DNA from: Tritrichomonas musculus
Taxonomy: Eukaryota > Parabasalia > Tritrichomonadida > Tritrichomonadidae
Assembly: GCA_039105265.1 (NCBI GenBank)
Contig: JAPFFF010000001.1
Location: forward strand, 11,098,001-11,162,000
Direction of reading: 5' to 3'
DNA length: 64,000 bases
In this document: positions 59,401-64,000 of the stretch, one piece after another
Numbering within the stretch: the stretch's first letter is position 1
Layout of the letters: every line of letters starts with the position of its first letter
Notes under the pieces: generated by a model
The model's database searches: none
Told to the model about the DNA's origin: nothing
What the model saw: only the letters and a program-made list of their open reading frames with translations
Position numbers and translations under genes: made by a program

Positions 59401-60927
59401 ATCAAGCATTGAAGCATACTCTATTTGAGAGGTGAGATCGCCACTATCGGCAGCAAGTTTCATATAATGATCACATAATTTCATGTTTTGATGAATGATG
59501 GTCCCACTGCGAGCTAGATGGGCATATAGTTTCTGAGCGCCTAAATGGCCACCGTCAGCTGCAAATTTGATGTAACGAGCACCTTCTTGAGCTGTATCTA
59601 GAGGACCATTTAAAAGAATACTACCGTATTTAAATTGAGATTCAATGTTCCCACAATCAGCAGAAATTTTCAAATTGGCATCAATTTGAGATTCAATCTC
59701 ATCATTTTCAATAACAATTTGAATTTCATTTTTATGCATAGTTTTATATGGATAACTATCTGAATTATTGTGTCTGTATTCATAAATCGAATTTGGGGTT
59801 TCTGCTTCTGGTGATTTTCTTCTTCGCTCTTCATTAACGATAGGACCTTGTTTTAATGAATGATGATCATTATAAACAGGAACAGTAATATTATATTGAT
59901 TTGATTCATTAGATAAACGATCTCTGTTGAAATTAGATCCAATTGAAAATATTGAAATTGAGGGATTCGAAAGAGTAGTGGCTTTTGATGTTGAATTTTG
60001 AGTTGTTTCTTTAACAAAATTTTGTTTGATCTCGTCATTTAAAATTGGTGGAAGAAGAAATAAACGTCGGTTTTCAATTGGTTTAGGAATATGCTGGTTA
60101 TTGATATGTAATCCATTTGGAAAGAGTTTGTATTGATATTCTGATATTTTTTGAAAATCTGAACCATTTAATATAAAGTCTGTATTTGACATGAATAACT
60201 GCAAAATATCTGAAAAGTAAGGACGATTGTCAGGATTTTCATCACAGCATTTTGAAATGAGTTTAGTATAAAAATCATTGAGGTTCGTCTGCTTTATACT
60301 TGAATTATCTGTTAATATATATAATAAAATTTTACCAAACGAAAAAACATCTGTTTTGGCATTTACTTTTGATTCCAAAAGTTGTTCAGGTGATAAAAAA
60401 GGAGATTTATTAATTTCTTTAATTTTCAAATTGTCGTGGGGGTGAAGTAAGAAAAGAGAATAATCGCATATTCGAGGCTCCTTTTGTTCTGTGAATAAAA
60501 TATTAGATGGATAAAGATGTCCGTGAAATAAATCTTTTGAATGAAGAAAAAAAATTGCTGCTGCGATTCCAAATATAGTAATACTTTTTTCTGTTGGTGT
60601 CAACGATTTGCTAATAATTTGATTTTCTAAAGAACCAGATTCAAAATATTTTGTTAAGATTAAAAAAATCGAATCATTTTCATTTGAAGCGAGCTTAGAG
60701 ATAGTAGTATAAGAAAGGATTGGTAAAAAATTAATATGAAATTTTAAACAATCCATTATAAAATCTGATGAAGAAGTATGAAAAAATTGTTTGAAAACAA
60801 ATAAATCTTTATCTGATTTGTTACTTCGATAACATCTTGCAATTCCAATAGATCCAAGACCTAATTCCTTAATGAAAGTGTAGTCTTTTAGGGTTATTGT
60901 TTTCTCAAAAATAGGAGGATTATTCAT
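56461..60927 (-). CDS. Pseudokinase with many Sel1 repeats and a tail anchor
   Basis: 1488 residues. The N-terminal kinase-like domain (about 12-255) keeps a glycine loop (GLGSIGIA) and a lysine (K46), but HRDLKPxN is replaced by HGHLYPSN (135-142) and DFG by DYS, so it is probably catalytically inactive. From about residue 425 to 1440 there are about 20 Sel1-like TPR units of the pattern AAxxGxxxAQxxYAxML, in several blocks. Serine- and glutamate-rich low-complexity linkers interrupt them (poly-E near 735-755, poly-S near 530 and 930). A C-terminal hydrophobic segment (about 1468-1486) would anchor it in a membrane, possibly the ER as for Sel1L. Sel1/kinase fusions are abundant in trichomonads. 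The middle of the gene is notably GC-richer than its ends. Confidence 0.85.
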   Translation of the reverse strand: MNNPPIFEKTITLKDYTFIKELGLGSIGIARCYRSNKSDKDLFVFKQFFHTSSSDFIMDCLKFHINFLPILSYTTISKLASNENDSIFLILTKYFESGSLENQIISKSLTPTEKSITIFGIAAAIFFLHSKDLFHGHLYPSNILFTEQKEPRICDYSLFLLHPHDNLKIKEINKSPFLSPEQLLESKVNAKTDVFSFGKILLYILTDNSSIKQTNLNDFYTKLISKCCDENPDNRPYFSDILQLFMSNTDFILNGSDFQKISEYQYKLFPNGLHINNQHIPKPIENRRLFLLPPILNDEIKQNFVKETTQNSTSKATTLSNPSISIFSIGSNFNRDRLSNESNQYNITVPVYNDHHSLKQGPIVNEERRRKSPEAETPNSIYEYRHNNSDSYPYKTMHKNEIQIVIENDEIESQIDANLKISADCGNIESQFKYGSILLNGPLDTAQEGARYIKFAADGGHLGAQKLYAHLARSGTIIHQNMKLCDHYMKLAADSGDLTSQIEYASMLDQAATDILFQSSSSSTSSSSSSGSTSSSVSSSNLVVSSNSSVAQILKNAAKYYYLAAQQNDRNAQFIYGTFLEEGKGVQIDLDEAIRYFRLSAEQGYTIAQLKLAFLLKNEESVKYLKLAADSDNTYAMVMYSKLLILICLDKHSKLFDKELDNELEKTLNFSIKESVSEAMKYLLQAVKLESHRAMYFLGCLMYYFSDALKMKRFCYMGHELERSENLVFNHYEDCIDDDEEEEEEEEEEEEEEKEERTTKTPENELQNNLKKTEEEEKLDEEMEEDKKQNESRNSFVLSDEDDNEYNQKYYKILKAVFRIVNKHYISKEESCESSPSGGKFRQLVTRVLSKSLSKKDKLIKALKLNGLKLIQKASSLGDSRAQFQCAMINFDFSRNVGKMDLKFFINLINPTESTASNNNNSSSSSSSASSSNKKKFSFDSSSSFFFSKKDAYFDDYWDENLPKIEKNSEKVSESLELIVKASNNGLSDAQYLVGLLLLNNNSSSYVTSKLNRHTVNVPSNLTASGVVVIGSDTLANDCIKMAADSGSVRAQLAYALIIDDGHGIPKNLREASRYYKMAADNGSYAAMINIGFMLFDGRGINRNRKEALSYMKLAADANYLVASFKYGTMLYNGQGTNKDVKESVKYFEKVIKNEARLTSPGIRHASEISSLQMMQESARCIRNAAEQGVSTAMRVYAIMLLKEICFQSNVPESLRWFKKAAKQNDPIALNFVANRIFKTGEGDRLMAVKMLKTAADEGYNIAQFNYAMIVEEGDESIELKQDLVEAASYYKMAADQNYAPAQLHYAMMLEVGEGCQKNLELAAVYYKKAARSQSEAMIHYGKMLRKGIYVKKKNVKLALKYFRTAAKMGNKEGQYYFARMLQKGEGVKCNKSLALSLFKEAASQPMISRSLCTSKAQFRYAEYLIEKNEINNILRYGEATKYYLAASDYEEPPEMNDYKLFEKRIRNIRFTLLFMLLLLYILQKLFV

Positions 60928-61316
60928 TCAAAATATCATCTAAAATTTGATTGATATAAATCATTCAAATCTTCACAAATATTTACGTTATAAAGAAATT
61001 TTAAAAATCTTTATTCTAAAAGCGCCATTCATTTCGACGACTCAATAAATTTTTAAAGTAGATTTGTTATGAAGCAACGTTTTTGAGATGATTCCCAATT
61101 GTATTCCCCATGCATTCATACAATTTTTTTTTTAAAGAACTGAGTTATTAAACAACTTTTAAAGAACTGAGCTTTGCATAAATATGAAAATAAAAAATAT
61201 ATTATATACATCAGAAGAAAAAAATAACATTTATAACAGTAAGTCAAACAATAAAATCTTAAAATATAATACCACAAACAAACAAACAAAAAAATAAAAT
61301 AATCTAAAAAATAAAA
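60928..61316. other. Intergenic region
   Basis: 389 bp of AT-rich DNA between minus-strand genes. AAAGAACTGAG is repeated at 61134 and 61161 in a short tandem. Nothing else recognised. Confidence 0.4.
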
Positions 61317-62540
61317 TTAAGGTCTTGAGACAGGCTTCTTCTTCACTTTGCAAGCATGAAAAGATCTAACAGATTTTGGTGCTTCATTAATACCTGCTTT
61401 CAATGTGCTCAAACTTGAATACATTTGAGTATTGGATCCATTTAAATTCAATAATGTGAGTGAATTTGGTGGAATACCCAATTTCTTAATTGCTTCGTTT
61501 TCTGGGATAGCACCATTCACTATTGGTGTATCTCTTCCGCATGCAATACATTTAACAGTTCCAATTGAAGTGCCGTCATTTTCATCAGGATGAAGAGCTT
61601 CACCGATCATTTTTAAAACTTCTTTTCGAGTTAAATTTTTACCAATTCCATTTCGCAATTCAGTTAAATCGCTGTCCATTTCCAATATTGCACGTCTTAA
61701 TTTTTCGAGAAGTTTATCAAGAGTTGCTTTATCAGTTGCATTTTCAAGGCCAACTGTATTATCAATCACTCTTTCATGCATTGCAGATAAATAACCTTGT
61801 AATTTTGATTCCAAATTATAAAAATATTCGATTACTTCAGTTATGTTCGTGAATTTAAACATTTCTGGTAATATTGGCTTTGTTCTCCAATTAGTTTTGA
61901 ATTCTGGTTGAGGATCAATTTTAGTGAAATCAATAGAAATGGCATTCTTATTTCTTTCTTGCTCTTTGCTTAGCTCTTCTCTTAAATTTTTCAGGTCATC
62001 AAAGCATTGATTAAAGTCTGCTTTATATTGGTTTAGTGTATCAAAGATTGACTTAAAATTATTGGTGACAAGATTTGTAGATCCTAATAATACTTTGTGA
62101 AGATGTTCATTTAAAACAGGAACAGAATTATTAATTGCTCCATAACTCTCAATAACAGTTTGAAGATAACCGCGTAATTCTGACACTTGAGACCTATTTT
62201 GATTTGCTAATTCTTCATTAATGGCAAGCCTATTTGAAAATTGCTTTAATTCTGAGACATTACCAAGTTGATCTCTAACTTTTTTTTCGAGCTCGTGTAT
62301 TTTGTTTTCTACTTGTTCAGTTAATTCAGATTGAAATTGATTAAGTTTATCTTCAATTTCTTGGCGAAGATTATCTTTTGCTTTTTCGAGTTCTGATCGA
62401 TTTGGCTTTTGCTGTAGAAGGCGCTGAAGTTCTAGAATCATTTCTTCGTGACGATTTAATTTATCTTCAAAGTTCTGGAAAACTCGCTGAAATTGAGAAT
62501 CATCAAATGATAATTTAAAAAGACCGCTCATTGAAGTCAT
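61317..62540 (-). CDS. Coiled-coil protein with a C-terminal CxxC module (QRICH2/DUF4795-like)
   Basis: 407 residues. Coiled coil covers about residues 15-215 and 235-310. Near residue 328 there is VKCIACGRDTP, which resembles the conserved C-terminal CxSCDRP element of DUF4795/QRICH2-type flagellar proteins. The tail is rich in serine and basic residues. The gene is head-to-head with the CFAP43/44-like gene, 141 bp between starts, so they may share a promoter. The DUF4795 link is a pattern resemblance and is tentative. Confidence 0.6.
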   Translation of the reverse strand: MTSMSGLFKLSFDDSQFQRVFQNFEDKLNRHEEMILELQRLLQQKPNRSELEKAKDNLRQEIEDKLNQFQSELTEQVENKIHELEKKVRDQLGNVSELKQFSNRLAINEELANQNRSQVSELRGYLQTVIESYGAINNSVPVLNEHLHKVLLGSTNLVTNNFKSIFDTLNQYKADFNQCFDDLKNLREELSKEQERNKNAISIDFTKIDPQPEFKTNWRTKPILPEMFKFTNITEVIEYFYNLESKLQGYLSAMHERVIDNTVGLENATDKATLDKLLEKLRRAILEMDSDLTELRNGIGKNLTRKEVLKMIGEALHPDENDGTSIGTVKCIACGRDTPIVNGAIPENEAIKKLGIPPNSLTLLNLNGSNTQMYSSLSTLKAGINEAPKSVRSFHACKVKKKPVSRP

Positions 62541-62650
62541 GATTTTTATATTTTAGATTTGTATATTTTTTCAAAAGATATTTGGTTGAATCCTTCAATC
62601 CAAATTTTTCTAACGAACTTTTTATTTCAAAAAATTTTTAATAAAAAGAT

Positions 62651-62656
62651 AAACGG
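62651..62656 (+). promoter_or_regulatory. AAACGG motif upstream of the CFAP43/44-like gene
   Basis: 25 bp before the ATG at 62682, in the divergent promoter shared with the coiled-coil gene. Same AAACG(T/G) motif as at TMEM107, SPAG17 and LRRC56. Confidence 0.37.
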
Positions 62657-62681
62657 ACTCCGTAAAATCTAAATTGTAAAC

Positions 62682-64000
62682 ATGGAAAATCTTATAGGGC
62701 ACGAAGAATGTTATGGATTTGATGCATCATTTGGTTCATGTTTTATTGATAAAAATACATTTTGTGTACGAGCAGGCAATTATTTACAAATCAATCGTTT
62801 TAAAGATAAAGCAATGGAGCAAATCGGAACAATCAATGGGAAATTATCAGGCTTTTCATCAATGGCTGGTGACCCAATAAATCATATACTTGCATATGCA
62901 GATCGAATTCATAATCCATTAATTCATTTTGCAGATGTCAATGGAACTGAAATCAGCTCTTTAAGAATCGAAGATGTTGTTGGAATAAAATCGCTTGGAT
63001 TTACATATGATGGGCAATGGCTTTACTCTCTAGGTGGCCTTCCTACTTTTCGTCTTTCTGCTATTGATATGAATTCACGAGAAGAAGCATATGGGCTTAC
63101 TTTCGAGTTACCAATTGGAGAGAAAATTTCTATTTGTCCAACAAAATCTAGGTTAATTGCAGTTTATGGTGATTCGCAAGTTAATATTCCTCGACTTCCA
63201 GATGATCTTTGTGATGACAAGCCAGTTCATTTACGTTTTTACACACTTCTTGGCTCATCATCTCATTATTCATTTTCAGAAGTTATTTCAGATGTTCCAG
63301 ATCCAATTATTTCAATTTGCTGGTCTCCACGCTCAGAAGAAGAATGTATTGTTGGTACAAATACAGGAAAAATATATTTTGTTAATTCCACAAGTGGTGA
63401 ATATACCACAGAACCATATTCAATGGATTATATTGGAGATGGTGAACAAAATGCCACAGCAATATTTTGCACATATAAATACATGATTACAAGTGGATCT
63501 TCAGGTAATCTTTACTGGCTTGAATTAGACAATCTAGAAAATAAAGAAAACTTATTTATTTTAGATACCAAAGCCCCTCTTTTATTCATGCATATTTTGC
63601 CCGGAACTAATTCATTATTTTTTGCAAGCACTCAAAACTTACTTTCATCAATTGATTTAGATCAAGAAACGCATCTATTTGTTGATGAATCATGGATAAA
63701 TTTACGTAATGCTCACTTAGGTCCTATAACAGGAGTTGCATCACTTGCCAAGCATATTGTTACTGTTGGAAAAGATGGTACAATGCGAATATGGTCATTC
63801 AGTCCTTATTTAAATTTAGTAGAATCTTTCTCATTTGGCGACGATCCGTTAACAGCTGTTTGTTCATCATCAGGTGGATATCTTGTTGCCATTGGATCAG
63901 AAAGTGGCCTTATTCGTATAATTAATATATCAGATCCCCAACAACCTATTCTTCTCTTTCGCGAACGTCTGCACAAACTAGCTGTTACAACCATTACCAT
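62682..64000 (+). CDS. CFAP43/44-like WD40 flagellar protein (5' part)
   Basis: Begins ATG at 62682 (MENLIGHEECYGFDASFG) and stays open to the end of the window, at least 439 residues. WD40-type blades are visible: SLGFTYDGQWLYSLGG, SICWSPRSEEECIVGTNTGK, GPITGVASLAKHIVTVGKDG ending MRIWSF. The AGNYLQINRF opening and the long, loosely conserved propeller resemble CFAP43 and CFAP44, the tether/tether-head proteins of the inner-arm dynein I1/f; CFAP57 and related proteins are alternatives. These have N-terminal WD40 propellers and long C-terminal coiled coils, so over half the gene probably lies beyond the window. Confidence 0.7.
   Translation, partial: MENLIGHEECYGFDASFGSCFIDKNTFCVRAGNYLQINRFKDKAMEQIGTINGKLSGFSSMAGDPINHILAYADRIHNPLIHFADVNGTEISSLRIEDVVGIKSLGFTYDGQWLYSLGGLPTFRLSAIDMNSREEAYGLTFELPIGEKISICPTKSRLIAVYGDSQVNIPRLPDDLCDDKPVHLRFYTLLGSSSHYSFSEVISDVPDPIISICWSPRSEEECIVGTNTGKIYFVNSTSGEYTTEPYSMDYIGDGEQNATAIFCTYKYMITSGSSGNLYWLELDNLENKENLFILDTKAPLLFMHILPGTNSLFFASTQNLLSSIDLDQETHLFVDESWINLRNAHLGPITGVASLAKHIVTVGKDGTMRIWSFSPYLNLVESFSFGDDPLTAVCSSSGGYLVAIGSESGLIRIINISDPQQPILLFRERLHKLAVTTIT

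Noticed and set aside
1-64000. CRISPR arrays, operons with Shine-Dalgarno sites, rRNA genes
   Set aside because: None is visible. The 120-bp and 36-bp tandem repeats have no unique spacers, and all genes look eukaryotic and monocistronic.

Overview
The window looks like a chromosomal piece of a parabasalid flagellate, most likely a Tritrichomonas-type trichomonad. Reasons: intergenic DNA is very AT-rich, all recognisable genes are single open frames with no visible introns, both strands are used with short spacers, and several encoded families are trichomonad hallmarks. These are an initiator-binding-domain (IBD) protein, a BTB-like/coiled-coil/F5-8 type C protein, a Sel1-repeat protein with a kinase-like head, and a MULE transposon. 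Genus level is inference.

Layout. 1-18 kb: a BTB-like/discoidin gene, then TMEM107-like and SPAG17-like cilium genes, a Ras-like protein, a WD40 protein, a bacterial-looking glycoside hydrolase, a triple zinc-finger protein, a Qc-SNARE, a coiled-coil protein and a tail-anchored TBC Rab-GAP. 18-25 kb: a decayed protein kinase fragment, then an apparently whole MULE (18977-24738). Its long inverted arms contain arrays of a GC-rich 120-bp unit plus copies of the transposase 5' end. 25-34 kb is a graveyard: a BTB/F5-8C pseudogene, tRNA-His, a broken element with transposase-like and superfamily 3 helicase parts (itself hit by a 678-bp element with clear terminal repeats), more unassigned decayed coding DNA, and 2 kb of AT-rich DNA.

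34-54 kb is gene-dense again: a C2-like protein, several coiled-coil proteins, a DHX33-like DEAH helicase, an ARM-like protein, a protein with about 68 copies of a 12-residue repeat, tRNA-Pro, LRRC56/ODA8, an IBD transcription factor and a TKL-like kinase. 55-64 kb holds an actin-related pseudogene, a 1488-residue Sel1/pseudokinase protein with a tail anchor, a coiled-coil protein, and the start of a CFAP43/44-like WD40 gene that leaves the window.

Theme. Four genes point to the flagellum: TMEM107 (transition zone), SPAG17/PF6 (central pair), LRRC56/ODA8 (outer-arm dynein assembly) and CFAP43/44 (inner-arm tether). An AAACG(T/G) motif lies 5-34 bp upstream of the start codon of these four and of several coiled-coil genes. 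I do not see it upstream of the helicase, TBC, SNARE, kinase, IBD or glycoside hydrolase genes. This is a testable candidate for a flagellar gene promoter element. All assignments come from reading the sequence by eye; no database search was run.
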